From positions 1 through 44,395 of the forward strand of contig NZ_JAFFIX010000039.1 of the NCBI RefSeq assembly GCF_016916835.1: a stretch of 44,395 nucleotides of DNA, given 5' to 3'. The notes beneath the pieces were generated by a model. That model saw nothing but the letters and a program-made list of their open reading frames with translations, searched no databases and was not told the origin of the DNA. The DNA comes from Actinacidiphila bryophytorum (GTDB taxonomy: Bacteria > Actinomycetota > Actinomycetes > Streptomycetales > Streptomycetaceae). How positions within the stretch are numbered: position 1 is the stretch's first letter; the number at the start of each line of letters is the position of its first letter. A program made the translations under genes and the position numbers. Below, in pieces: positions 8,260 through 16,175 of this stretch.

Positions 8260-8577
8260 GTGACCTGGGTCGAGGTGCTGGACGACGACGAGTTGGACGA
8301 CGACGACATGACGGCCGCCGACGCGGGCGGCACCACCCTGCTGCTGGCCAGGGTCGCGGGCACCGTCTACGCCTACCTCGACGCCTGCCCGCACCAGGGC
8401 ACCTCGCTGACCGAGGACGGCGACCTGGAGGACGACCTCATCGTCTGCGGCGGCCACGGCTGGGAGTTCGACGCGGTGACCGGACGCTGCCAGGACCCGG
8501 ACGACCAGTGCCTGACCCCGGTCCCGGTGCGGGTCACCGCAGGCGGCCGGATCGCCGTGGAACCGCCGGAGGCATGA
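8260..8577 (+). CDS. Rieske [2Fe-2S] ferredoxin
   Basis: A 105-residue single-domain Rieske protein with ligands C43-x-H45 (CPHQG) and C63-x2-H66 (CGGHGWEFD), separated by the 17 residues typical of dioxygenase-type ferredoxins. The N-terminus is strongly acidic (LDDDELDDDD), as expected for a soluble electron carrier docking onto a reductase. GTG 8260 is preferred because AGGGAGG lies at 8245-8251; the frame extends to 8230 without a better site. The stop abuts the next GTG start, so the genes are co-translated. No terminal oxygenase subunit is visible nearby. Confidence 0.9.
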   Translation: MTWVEVLDDDELDDDDMTAADAGGTTLLLARVAGTVYAYLDACPHQGTSLTEDGDLEDDLIVCGGHGWEFDAVTGRCQDPDDQCLTPVPVRVTAGGRIAVEPPEA

Positions 8578-9825
8578 GTGTTCGGCGGCGGGCGCGACCG
8601 CGTCGTCATCGCAGGCGCGGGCGCCTGTGCGGCCTCGGCCGCCGAGACGCTGCGGGCGGAGGGCTACGACGGGCAGATCGTGATGGTCGGCAGGGAGCCC
8701 GAGCCGCCCTACGAACGGCCGCTGCTCACCCGGGAGTTCCTGCTGCCGGCCGCCGCGTCGGGACCGCAGGGCGTCAGCCGGGTCCGCTCGGCGCGCTGGT
8801 TCGCGGACAACGGCGTCGACCTGGTGCTCGGCACCGACGTGACCGGCGTCAGCCCGCAGCGGCACCGGGTGCGGCTGTCCTCGGGGCGCAGCCTGCGCTA
8901 CGGCAAGCTGCTCATCGCCACCGGCGGCCGTCCGCGCAGGATGCCGCACGCCGACAGCGACCGGGTGATGTACCTGCGCACCCGGCAGGACGCCCGCGAA
9001 CTGGGCGAACGGCTCGGCACCGAGCAGCGGGTGGCGGTGCTCGGCGCGGGCTTCATCGGCTCCGAGGTCGCCGCCGCCGCGCGCGCCCGCGGCATCGAGG
9101 TGACGCTGCTCGACGCCCGGGACATACCGCTGCAGCGGTCGGTGGGGCGGCACATGGCCCGCACCCTCGGCGAGATCCACCGCTCGGCGGGAGTCGAGGT
9201 CAGGACCGGTGAACGCGCCCTGGCCGTACGGGACATCCCCGGTGGGCTGCTGGTGGAGACCAACCGGGACCGGCTGGAGTGCGGGCTGCTGCTTGTGGCG
9301 CTGGGGATGCGGCCCAACACCGAGAACTTCGCGGCGCCCGGCACGGGCATCGCGATCGCGAACGGCATCGTCGTGGACGAGTTCTGCCGCACCTCGGTCC
9401 CCGACGTCTTCGCGGCGGGCGACGTGGCCGAGCAGTTCAACCCGCTCTTCGGCCGCCGGCTGCACGTCGAGCACTTCGACAACGCGGTACGCCAGGGCCG
9501 GCACGCGGCGGTGAACATGCTGGGGCGCGGCGAACCCGGGCGTGAGGCCCTGTGGTTCTGGTCCGACCAGTACGACCACACCGTCCAGTCCGTGGGCGAC
9601 CTGGCCTACGCCGACGAGGTCGTGGTCAGGGGGCGGCCGGACGAGGCGTCGTACTCCGTCTTCCACCTGCGGCGCGGCGCCGTCCGCGCGGTCCTCGCGC
9701 TCAACCGGCCGCGGGACGTCACCGCCGGGCGCCGACTCGTCGCCGCCGGGGCGCGGTTGACGCCGGCCGAGCTGCGCGACCCGTCCACCGACCTGCGGGC
9801 CGCCGCCCGCGTGCTGCACCGGTAG
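8578..9825 (+). CDS. FAD-dependent ferredoxin reductase-like oxidoreductase (2)
   Basis: A 415-residue paralogue of the reductase upstream of the Rieske gene. The FAD motif is VVIAGAGACAASAAETLR, where the usual H-A-G after GAG is replaced by A-C-A. It is followed by YERPLLTREF, the NAD(P) motif VAVLGAGFIGSEVAAAAR, the second FAD motif VFAAGDVAE and a C-terminal reductase domain (FWSDQYDHTVQSVG). The start GTG follows the Rieske TGA without a gap. Two reductases flanking one ferredoxin is unusual; they may take different electron donors or supply different acceptors. Confidence 0.88.
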   Translation: MFGGGRDRVVIAGAGACAASAAETLRAEGYDGQIVMVGREPEPPYERPLLTREFLLPAAASGPQGVSRVRSARWFADNGVDLVLGTDVTGVSPQRHRVRLSSGRSLRYGKLLIATGGRPRRMPHADSDRVMYLRTRQDARELGERLGTEQRVAVLGAGFIGSEVAAAARARGIEVTLLDARDIPLQRSVGRHMARTLGEIHRSAGVEVRTGERALAVRDIPGGLLVETNRDRLECGLLLVALGMRPNTENFAAPGTGIAIANGIVVDEFCRTSVPDVFAAGDVAEQFNPLFGRRLHVEHFDNAVRQGRHAAVNMLGRGEPGREALWFWSDQYDHTVQSVGDLAYADEVVVRGRPDEASYSVFHLRRGAVRAVLALNRPRDVTAGRRLVAAGARLTPAELRDPSTDLRAAARVLHR

Positions 9826-9832
9826 CCCGGCG

Positions 9833-11350
9833 ATGGGCGCGCTGGACCTCCTCAACACGGCGCTGGCCCTGCTGGGCGGCGGTGTCGTCGCGGTGATCGG
9901 CACCCTGCTCAAACTCCGCTCCGAGGTGCGGACATCCGCCCGGCTGGTCTACGCGGAACTCACCCGCAACTGCACGTCCGTCGCCTACTTCCGGCGTACC
10001 GACACCTGGCCCGCGGCCACCGGCGGCACCAGCCGCACGGTCTGGGAGCAGCACGGCCCGTCGGTCGCCCGCTTCCAGGGCGGCGGGCTCTTCCACGAGG
10101 TCCACCGGGGCTACGCGGCCCTGGAGGGCGTGCAGTTCATCGCCGCCGACTCGGCCCTGGCGGAACCGCAGCGCAGCGACCTCGTCGACCTGGCCGTGTC
10201 CGACCTGCTCAGTGCGGTGCGGGCGCTCGCCGCGGTGGCCGGCATCCCGCAGGACCAGCTGGACGCGGAGGTCCGCAGGCTCTCGGCGCGGCCGGTGGGA
10301 CCCGGCGGCGCAGAACCCGGCGGCGGGCTCACCGACTCGGGGGCGGTGCCGCCCGCGTTGCTGGCCACCATCGTCGACCGCAGCGGTGCCGACGCGCCGC
10401 CGACCGCCAGGCACCGGGCGCACGGCCCGGTGGAGTGCACCGTCTACGACGCAGGCCACAGCAGGCTGCTGCCCGGGAAGCTGGCCCGCGGCTGGGGCGA
10501 CCGGCCCACCGGCGACCCCGCCGTGGACGACGCCTACGACATCCTCGTCCAGACCTGCGGCTTCTTCCACGACGTCTTCGGCCGCCGCTCCATCGACAAC
10601 CACGGCACACCGCTCACCGCCGTCGTGCACTTCGGCGACGGCTTCGGCAACACCTTCTGGAACGGCAACCGGATCATCATCGGCGACGGCGACGACCTGG
10701 TGTTCAAGCGCTTCAGCGTCGCCCCCGAGGTCGTGGTGGCCGAACTGTGCAACATGATGCCGGAGATCGCCCGCTTCGGCGGCGCGGGCCAGAGCGGTGC
10801 GCTCGGCGCCTCGCTGCGGGACGTCTTCGGGCTGCTGGTGCGGCAGTACGCGTACGGCGAGGCCGCCGACGACGCGAGCTGGATCGTCGGCGAGGGCCTG
10901 CTGCTGCCCGGCGTGGACGGCGAGGGCCTGCGGTCCTTCCGGCTGCCGGGCACCGCCTACGACGACCCGGTACTCGGCAGCGACCCGCAGGCCGCGCACA
11001 TGGACGAATACCGCGACGAGCCGCGGGCCGAGCAGCGCGAGGCCGCCGTGCACCGCAACAGCGGCATACCCAGCAGGGCCTTCTACCGGGCCGCCGTCGC
11101 GCTCGGCGGCCACGCGTGGGAGTGCGCGGGGGCCGTCTGGTACCACGCGCTCACCCACACGGGGCCGCAACCCCCGGGCGGGCCTGCGGACTTCGGCACC
11201 GCAACCGACCCCGGCGCCCCCGTGGCCTTCGGCACCTCCGCCACCTTCGCCGCTTTCGCCGAGCGCACGGTCGCCGTCGCCGACAAGCGCTACGGCAGCG
11301 TCGCCACGCGGGTCGTCCGGCAGGCGTGGTCGGACATCGGCGTGCTCTGA
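9833..11350 (+). CDS. Thermolysin-like (M4) pseudopeptidase with N-terminal membrane anchor
   Basis: A 505-residue protein. A membrane segment (near residues 3-23, ALDLLNTALALLGGGVVAVIGTLL) and an unassigned region of about 170 residues precede an M4 metallopeptidase-like domain. That domain retains the fold markers (PTGDPAVDDAYD, FFHDVFGRRSIDNHG, FGNTFWNGNRIIIGDGD and HRNSGIPSRAFYRAA). The zinc site is gone: HExxH reads AELCN (A303, E304, N307), and the third ligand in the NExxSD block is A326 in GASLRD. The equivalent of the transition-state histidine remains at H407. It is therefore predicted to be catalytically dead. It starts seven bases after the reductase stop with a weak ribosome site, implying coupling to the redox operon. 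A binding, inhibitory or scaffold role is inference. Confidence 0.82.
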   Translation: MGALDLLNTALALLGGGVVAVIGTLLKLRSEVRTSARLVYAELTRNCTSVAYFRRTDTWPAATGGTSRTVWEQHGPSVARFQGGGLFHEVHRGYAALEGVQFIAADSALAEPQRSDLVDLAVSDLLSAVRALAAVAGIPQDQLDAEVRRLSARPVGPGGAEPGGGLTDSGAVPPALLATIVDRSGADAPPTARHRAHGPVECTVYDAGHSRLLPGKLARGWGDRPTGDPAVDDAYDILVQTCGFFHDVFGRRSIDNHGTPLTAVVHFGDGFGNTFWNGNRIIIGDGDDLVFKRFSVAPEVVVAELCNMMPEIARFGGAGQSGALGASLRDVFGLLVRQYAYGEAADDASWIVGEGLLLPGVDGEGLRSFRLPGTAYDDPVLGSDPQAAHMDEYRDEPRAEQREAAVHRNSGIPSRAFYRAAVALGGHAWECAGAVWYHALTHTGPQPPGGPADFGTATDPGAPVAFGTSATFAAFAERTVAVADKRYGSVATRVVRQAWSDIGVL

Positions 11351-11422
11351 AACGGACGCCGGCGGGCACCGGCACCGGCGTGCTCCGAGACCGGCGTCCC
11401 CGAAAGGAAAGTGGGCAGTCCC

Positions 11423-12403
11423 ATGAACCGCAAGTCCACCACCGTGTCCTTCCACGGCCCCCACCAGGCGGGCGTCGCCACCAGAGCGCAGGACCACGTC
11501 CTGCTCCTCGCCTACGACCTGCCGGCAGGCGCCGGCCTGCGCCCCCTGCTGACCGCCTGGACAGCGCTGCTGGCCGACGCGGCCGCGGGCACCTGCGCCG
11601 CCACCGAACTCACCGGCGCCGACCCCGCCCGGCTGACCGCCACCCTCGGGGTCGGCCCCGCCCTCCTGCGCCGCCTCGGCCGCCCACTGCCCGAAGGCCT
11701 CACCGACCTCCCGGCCTTCGACCGCGACGCGCTCGACCCGGGCCTGTGCGGCGGCGACCTCCTCGTACAGCTCTGCGCCGACGACGTCCACGTCCTGCAC
11801 CAGACGGCCGCCGCCCTGACCCGGCTGGCCGGGGAGCGCCCCCGCTGGCGCCAGGCCGGCTTCCGCCAGTCCGTCCGCGGCACCCCCCGCAACCTGCTGG
11901 CCTTCAAGGACGGCACGGAGAACCCGCCGGCCGACGACGTGTGGCTGCGGCACGGCCCCTTCGCGGGCGGCACCTGCATGGTCGTACGCCGGGTGGCCCT
12001 GGACGTCCCGGCCTTCACGGCCATGCCGATTCCCCGGCAGGAAGCCGCCATCGGCCGCTCGCTGGCCTCCGGCGCCCCCCTCGGCGCCCGGCTGGAGACC
12101 GACCCCGCGGACCTCGCCCTGCTCCCGCCCTCCGCCCACCTGCGGGTCTGCCACCACAGCCGGGACGGCGGCGCCCGTATGCTCCGCCGCGGCTACTCCT
12201 ACGCCGGCGACCGCCCCGGCGACGAGGGCCTGCTCTTCATCGCCTTCATGCGCGACCTGCGGCTCTTCACCGCCATGCAGCGCCGGATGGACGCCGCCGA
12301 CGCGATCACCCCGGCGACCACCACCCGCGGCTCCGCGGTCTTCGCGGTTCTCCCCGGAGTCGCGCAGGACGGGGTCCTGGGGCTCAGCCCGCTGGGTCTG
12401 TGA
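11423..12403 (+). CDS. DyP-type haem peroxidase
   Basis: A 326-residue dye-decolourising peroxidase-family protein. It has the N-terminal strand region (DHVLLLAYDLP), the distal motif FKDGTENP with the catalytic Asp near residue 163, and the C-terminal block with histidines at 244-245 followed by RMLRRGYSY and LLFIAFMRDL. These fit the proximal haem region of DyP enzymes. No Tat signal is seen, so it should be cytosolic or cargo of another compartment, but no encapsulin gene is nearby. GTG 11411 is an alternative start; neither start has ideal spacing from the AAAGGAAA at 11403-11410. It lies 72 bases after the pseudopeptidase on the same strand. Its 3' end overlaps the convergent DinB-like gene by 20 bases. 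Confidence 0.87.
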   Translation: MNRKSTTVSFHGPHQAGVATRAQDHVLLLAYDLPAGAGLRPLLTAWTALLADAAAGTCAATELTGADPARLTATLGVGPALLRRLGRPLPEGLTDLPAFDRDALDPGLCGGDLLVQLCADDVHVLHQTAAALTRLAGERPRWRQAGFRQSVRGTPRNLLAFKDGTENPPADDVWLRHGPFAGGTCMVVRRVALDVPAFTAMPIPRQEAAIGRSLASGAPLGARLETDPADLALLPPSAHLRVCHHSRDGGARMLRRGYSYAGDRPGDEGLLFIAFMRDLRLFTAMQRRMDAADAITPATTTRGSAVFAVLPGVAQDGVLGLSPLGL

Positions 12404-12905
12404 CCGGCAGGGCGCCGAGGGCGTCGGCGTAATACGTCGAACCGCCCAGGTGGAAGGCGAGCTGGCGGAAGGTCCAGCCGGGGCCCGGGGACCGGTCGAG
12501 CTGGTCGGGGGTGAGGGCGGACAGCCGGTTGGACCAGATGCGGGCGAGCCGGGTGAGGCGGCTGTGCGCCTCGTCCAGGTCGTCCTGGGTGAAGGGAGCG
12601 AGGTCGGCCGCGGTGGTGGTCTCCGAGGCGTGCCAGTGGTCGGGCTGCGGATCCTCCCCCGCCAGCCGCGCCTCGATCTCGGCGAGGTGGTCGACCAGGT
12701 GGTCGGCTACCCGGCGGATCGCCTTGTGCGGGGTGTAGACGCGGTCGTCGACGGGGGCGGGGCGCCCGTCCCAGGCCGTCCAGGTGTCGGCGAGGTCCAG
12801 CGTGTGCCGCACCATGGCCGCGACGACCTCGGCAGGGTCGCGCTCGTCGGTGGCCGGCACGTCGCAGCCTGCGGGTTCGTCCAGGGAACTGTCCATGCCG
12901 GCCAC
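12384..12905 (-). CDS. DinB / maleylpyruvate isomerase-like fold protein
   Basis: A 173-residue protein of the DinB-like four-helix group common in actinobacteria. Helix signatures with histidines occur at VVAAMVRHTLDLA, VADHLVDHLAEIEARL and FRQLAFHLGG, compatible with the usual three-His metal site. Family members are thiol-dependent isomerases or transferases (mycothiol or bacillithiol linked) or have no known role. It is divergent from the ArsR-like regulator, with a 20-base palindrome between them, so regulation by that protein is likely. The precise start is uncertain: ATG 12905 or the internal ATG at 12896. Confidence 0.72.
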   Translation of the reverse strand: MAGMDSSLDEPAGCDVPATDERDPAEVVAAMVRHTLDLADTWTAWDGRPAPVDDRVYTPHKAIRRVADHLVDHLAEIEARLAGEDPQPDHWHASETTTAADLAPFTQDDLDEAHSRLTRLARIWSNRLSALTPDQLDRSPGPGWTFRQLAFHLGGSTYYADALGALPVTDPAG

Positions 12906-12919
12906 GCTAGGACAGGGAA

Positions 12920-12939
12920 ACGTCGGCGCCCGCCGACGT
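12920..12939. promoter_or_regulatory. Palindromic operator between the DinB-like and ArsR-like genes
   Basis: ACGTCGGCG at 12920-12928 and CGCCGACGT at 12931-12939 form perfect nine-base arms around CC. The site lies 14 bases before the DinB-like start and 22 bases before the regulator start, where it can block both promoters. It is the likely binding site of the ArsR-like protein. Confidence 0.65.
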
Positions 12940-12961
12940 GTGCCCGGCGCATCATGGGGTC

Positions 12962-13645
12962 ATGTCACTCGCCCGCCTCGCAGGACTGCTCGCCGACGAG
13001 ACCCGTGCCGCCTTCTGCCTGGCCCTGCTGGACGGCCGGGCCTGGACGGTGGGCGAGCTGGCCCGTATGGCCGGGGTCGCGCCGTCCACCGCGAGCGAGC
13101 ACGTGACCCGGCTGGTCGCGGGCGGCCTGCTGGCCGAGGAGCGGCAGGGCAGGCACCGCTACGTCCGGCTGGCCGACCCGGCGGCTGCGACCCTGATCGA
13201 GGACCTCTCGTCCTACCCGGGCCCGCGGCCCGCCCCCGTGCCGGCCAACCTGCGCGAGTCGGTGCGGCTGAGCGCCGAGGCACGCGCGCGGACCTGCTAC
13301 GACCATCTCGCCGGGCGCCTGGGGGTGGCCGTCGCCGACGCGGTCGTGGACCGGAAGATCGTCGCCGACGACGCGGGCCTCGCCGTCACGGAGGCGGGCA
13401 GGTCGTGGCTGGTGGAGCTGGGCATCGACGTGCAGGCGCTGCGGGGCGGCAGGCCGATGGTCCGCTGGTGCCTGGACTGGACGGAGCGGCGGCACCACCT
13501 GGCCGGCGCGGTCGGTGCCGCGCTGTGCAGGAGGGCCTTCGACCTGGGGTGGGTGGAGCGGATCGGCTCGGGCCGCGCGCTCAAGGTCACCCCGGGCGGC
13601 GAGAAGGCCCTGCGGGAGCGGCTCGGGATCGACCCGCAGGTCTGA
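12962..13645 (+). CDS. ArsR-family winged-helix regulator
   Basis: A 227-residue regulator with an N-terminal winged helix (residues about 4-70: LLADETRAAFCLALLDGRAWTVGELA, then VAPSTASEHVTRL as recognition helix and RHRYVRL as wing). A long C-terminal part, typical of the larger ArsR-type proteins of actinobacteria, follows and ends in a second winged-helix-like stretch (LKVTPGGEKALRERL). The second cysteine pair typical of metal sensors is not obvious. ATG 12962 is chosen over the frame start at 12938 because homologues begin right at the helix-turn-helix. It is divergent from the DinB-like gene. Confidence 0.85.
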   Translation: MSLARLAGLLADETRAAFCLALLDGRAWTVGELARMAGVAPSTASEHVTRLVAGGLLAEERQGRHRYVRLADPAAATLIEDLSSYPGPRPAPVPANLRESVRLSAEARARTCYDHLAGRLGVAVADAVVDRKIVADDAGLAVTEAGRSWLVELGIDVQALRGGRPMVRWCLDWTERRHHLAGAVGAALCRRAFDLGWVERIGSGRALKVTPGGEKALRERLGIDPQV

Positions 13646-13664
13646 GTCCGGGGGCCGCAGCCCA

Positions 13665-13693
13665 CGGGTCCTGCCGGGGAGCGGCAGGACCCG
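13665..13693. terminator. Stem-loop terminator, bidirectional
   Basis: CGGGTCCTGCCG at 13665-13676 pairs perfectly with 13682-13693 around a five-base loop. It lies between the convergent ArsR-like and TerD genes. There is no U tract, as usual in actinomycetes. Confidence 0.7.
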
Positions 13694-13712
13694 GACCGAC
13701 GCGACCGGGCTG

Positions 13713-14297
13713 CTACTTGCTCATCGCGAAGCGCATCAGCGCCTGCTCGTCGCCCTGCTTGATCTTGCCGGTCTCGTTGATCACCTTGAGCTGCCACCCG
13801 CCGGGCTCCCTCGTCGCCTTGGCGACCGCGCAGCCGTTGTCGGTGGTGAGCAGACTCGGCCAGATGTCGGCCACCTGCTGCGTGGTGCCGCCGGTCGCGT
13901 CGTACACCTTGAAGCTGACGTTGCGGGCGTTCTGGAAGGCGCTGCGCTTCTTGTACGCCGCCGCGACGAACACGATCGAGGTGATGGTGTCGGGCACCTT
14001 GTCCAGGACGACGGTCACCGTCTCGTCGTCGCCGTCGCCGCGCCCGGTCTGGTTGTCACCGCTGTGCACCAGCGAGCCGTTGCCGAACGGGTCGGAGGAG
14101 TCGAGGCCGGCCAGCCGCACCGGCTCGGTCCCCTGCATCGCTATCGCGATCAGGTCGAGGTCGGTGCCGGTCTTCTGCCGGATCTTCCCCATCAGCCCGC
14201 CGCTGCTCCCGGCGGTGGGGTCCCAGGACACCCCGATGGACAGATGGGTCACCCCGCCCAGATCCGCCGGTTCGTCGTCCTTCTTGAGCGTGATCAT
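13713..14297 (-). CDS. TerD-family tellurium-resistance/stress protein
   Basis: A 194-residue TerD-domain protein. It starts MITLKKDDEPADL and has the family features LSIGVSWDP, DLIAIAMQG, the Ca-binding acidic stretch SGDNQTGRGDGDDET, VFVAAAYKK and the C-terminal RFAMSK. TerD proteins are small calcium-binding cytoplasmic proteins linked to tellurite, phage and general stress phenotypes and, in Streptomyces, to development. The ATG at 14295-14297 has a good AGAGGA site upstream; the frame to 14393 is not needed. It stands alone, without other ter genes in view. Confidence 0.92.
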   Translation of the reverse strand: MITLKKDDEPADLGGVTHLSIGVSWDPTAGSSGGLMGKIRQKTGTDLDLIAIAMQGTEPVRLAGLDSSDPFGNGSLVHSGDNQTGRGDGDDETVTVVLDKVPDTITSIVFVAAAYKKRSAFQNARNVSFKVYDATGGTTQQVADIWPSLLTTDNGCAVAKATREPGGWQLKVINETGKIKQGDEQALMRFAMSK

Positions 14298-14464
14298 GCT
14301 TGGTCCTCTTGTCGGTTCGGACTGCGAACAGGTGAAGTGTGCCTGCTCCCCGGCATCCTGCGCTCCCACCAGGCGCAGGACCCGCCGGATCACCGGGACA
14401 TGGTGAGCACTTCCCGGCGTGCCCCGCCGGCCGCCCCGGCCGCGTCCGCCCCGCGGACACCCGC

Positions 14465-15346
14465 TCAGGCCGGGATGTTCTCCAGGTCGGCGAGCAGGCC
14501 CGGGTGCACCGGCTTCCAGCCCAGTTCCGCGCGGGTGCGGGCGGCGGAGGCGGGCTGGTCGGCGGCGAAGACCGGGCCGAGCGCGCCGAAGTCATCCTCC
14601 GGAACCTGCCGGGCGGGCACCCCGAGGCGCCGGCCGATGACGGCGGCGATGTCGCGTACGGCGTCGCCCTCGTCGGCCACGGCGTGCCACGAGCTGCCGG
14701 CCGGCGCCTCCTCCAGGGCGAGCCGGAAGAGAACGGCCGCGTCGAGCGCGTGCACGGCGGGCCAGCGCTGGGAGCCGTCGCCCGGGTAGCCGGCGACGCC
14801 GGTGCGGCGGGCGATCCGGGTGAGCAGCCCGGCGAATCCGCCCTCGCCCCGGTTGTGCACCGTACGCGGCAGCCGCACCGCGGAGCTGCGCACGCCGTGG
14901 GCGGACAGCTCCAGGGCGCGGTTGACCGACACCGCGCGTCCCGCGACGGGTCCGACCGTCGGCAGCGGGTCGTCCTCGGTCGAGGGGCGGCCGGGGGTGG
15001 CGGGGGTGCCGGACACGGTGACCAGCGGCCGGCCGGTGCCGATCAGGACGTCGCCGAGCGCGCCGAGTGCGGCTCCCTCCTCCGCGATGCCCTGGGCGAG
15101 TGCCTCGGGGGAGCTGAAGTCGTTGCTGAAGGCGAGGTGGACGACGCCGTCCGCCTGCTCGGCGCCGGTGCGCAGCACCGCGAGGTCGGCGAGCCCGCCC
15201 CTGAGCACGCCGGCGCCCGCGTCCCTGGCCTTGGCCGCGGAGGCGTCGGAGCGGGCGAGTGCGGTGACGGTGTGGCCGGCGGCGAGCAGTTCCGCGACGA
15301 CGGCCGAGCCGATCAGGCCCGTGCCGCCGGTGATGAAGACGCGCAT
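14465..15346 (-). CDS. NAD-dependent epimerase/dehydratase (extended/atypical SDR)
   Basis: A 293-residue Rossmann oxidoreductase. The nucleotide motif TGGTGLIGSAVV is at residues 7-18, with VVHLAFSND and a substrate region containing RLPRTVHNRGEGG; the usual Y-x3-K is not clear (AVSVNRALEL), as in several atypical SDRs. It is divergent from a TetR regulator 86 bases away. Two GATGCGAC-type inverted repeats lie between them, so it is almost certainly the regulated target. Substrate unknown; a role in detoxification is only a guess. Confidence 0.85.
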   Translation of the reverse strand: MRVFITGGTGLIGSAVVAELLAAGHTVTALARSDASAAKARDAGAGVLRGGLADLAVLRTGAEQADGVVHLAFSNDFSSPEALAQGIAEEGAALGALGDVLIGTGRPLVTVSGTPATPGRPSTEDDPLPTVGPVAGRAVSVNRALELSAHGVRSSAVRLPRTVHNRGEGGFAGLLTRIARRTGVAGYPGDGSQRWPAVHALDAAVLFRLALEEAPAGSSWHAVADEGDAVRDIAAVIGRRLGVPARQVPEDDFGALGPVFAADQPASAARTRAELGWKPVHPGLLADLENIPA

Positions 15347-15362
15347 GGCGAAGCTCCCGTAA

Positions 15363-15386
15363 GTGATGCGACAGGTGTCCCATCAC
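15363..15386. promoter_or_regulatory. TetR operator 1 (imperfect inverted repeat)
   Basis: GTGATGCGAC at 15363-15372 pairs with GTCCCATCAC at 15377-15386 with one mismatch around AGGT. It has the same arm sequence as the second site 35 bases away and lies next to the epimerase start. Confidence 0.75.
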
Positions 15387-15397
15387 CGTACACCTGT

Positions 15398-15417
15398 GAT
15401 GCGACGCATGTCGCATC
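15398..15417. promoter_or_regulatory. TetR operator 2 (perfect inverted repeat)
   Basis: GATGCGAC at 15398-15405 and GTCGCATC at 15410-15417 are perfect arms around GCAT. With operator 1 this gives two sites for the divergently encoded TetR protein, covering both promoters. Confidence 0.8.
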
Positions 15418-15432
15418 GTCTACGATGAACAT

Positions 15433-16014
15433 ATGCCGAGATGGAAGCCCGACGGGCGGGAGCGACTGGTCGTGGCCGCGCTCGGCCTGTTCGCCGAGCA
15501 GGGCTACGACACCACGACGGTCGCCCAGATCGCCGAGCGTGCCGGGCTCACCCGGAGCACCTTCTTCCGGCACTTCGCCGACAAGAAGGAGATCCTCACC
15601 GCCGGCCAGAACGCCCTGAGCCGCCTGCTGGCCGAGGGCATCGAGACGGCCCCCGCGGGCGCGACCCCGATGGCGGCCGTCGCGGCCGGCCTTGAGCGGG
15701 CGTCCGGCGAGATGACGGCCTTCAACCGCGAACTCGGCCCGCTGCTGCGTGCCGCGATCGAGGCCAACGAGGAACTGCGCAACCGCCAGGCGCTCAAGAG
15801 CATCGGCATGGCCGCGGCCATGGTCGCCGCCCTCACCCGCCGCGGCGTCGCGGAACCTGCGGCCCAGGTGGCCGCGGAGATCGGCGTGCTCGCCTTCAAG
15901 GTCGGATACGCCCGCTGGACCGACCCCGCCCGCGACGACGCCCCCGGCGAGCTGGCCGACCACACCGGGGCCGCCTTCGACGAACTCCGCTCGGCGGCGG
16001 CGGAACTGCACTAG
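15433..16014 (+). CDS. TetR-family transcriptional regulator
   Basis: A 193-residue TetR regulator. The N-terminal helix-turn-helix is clear (RLVVAALGLFAEQGYDTTTVAQIAER, then AGLTRSTFFRHFADKKEIL). A variable ligand-binding domain follows, rich in Ala and Glu helices. It is divergent from the epimerase, with two matching operators between them. The stop codon TAG is formed by the CTAG at the left edge of the palindromic element at 16011-16083, so insertion of that element may have changed the original C-terminus. Confidence 0.9.
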   Translation: MPRWKPDGRERLVVAALGLFAEQGYDTTTVAQIAERAGLTRSTFFRHFADKKEILTAGQNALSRLLAEGIETAPAGATPMAAVAAGLERASGEMTAFNRELGPLLRAAIEANEELRNRQALKSIGMAAAMVAALTRRGVAEPAAQVAAEIGVLAFKVGYARWTDPARDDAPGELADHTGAAFDELRSAAAELH

Positions 16015-16083
16015 GCCGTGTTTTGGAAGTAGCGCCGTCCGCCCACAGGGCGGGGAAGGCGGGACTTCCAAAACACGGCCTAG
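16011..16083. mobile_element. Palindromic MITE-like element with CTAG ends
   Basis: A 73-base element with 20-base perfect inverted arms (16011-16030 and 16064-16083). CTAG is at both outer edges and could be a four-base target duplication of the YTAR type used by some IS5-group elements. The centre holds a further small hairpin (CCGCCC-ACA-GGGCGG) and no coding capacity. It supplies the TetR stop codon and, as RNA, would fold into a strong bidirectional terminator. A plain long terminator is the alternative reading. Confidence 0.55.
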
Positions 16084-16107
16084 CGACCGCGGGAGTCGGC
16101 GGCATGC

Positions 16108-16143
16108 CGCCGGCCCGGCCCCGGGGAGGGGGCCGGGCCGGCG
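16108..16143 (-). terminator. Stem-loop terminator of the chitinase gene
   Basis: CGCCGGCCCGGCCC at 16108-16121 pairs perfectly with 16130-16143 around an eight-base loop, about 30 bases past the chitinase stop. Confidence 0.7.
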
Positions 16144-16175
16144 TTCTCAGGTCCGCGGGCCGTGCGGGCGGCGGG

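Noticed and set aside
5808..8363. Long minus-strand open frame across the DUF574 and reductase genes
   Set aside because: Low-complexity translation without motifs, covering two well-supported plus-strand genes and their intergenic region.
13713..14297. TerD as part of a ter phage-defence operon
   Set aside because: No terB, terC, terZ or associated biosynthetic genes are adjacent; it stands alone.
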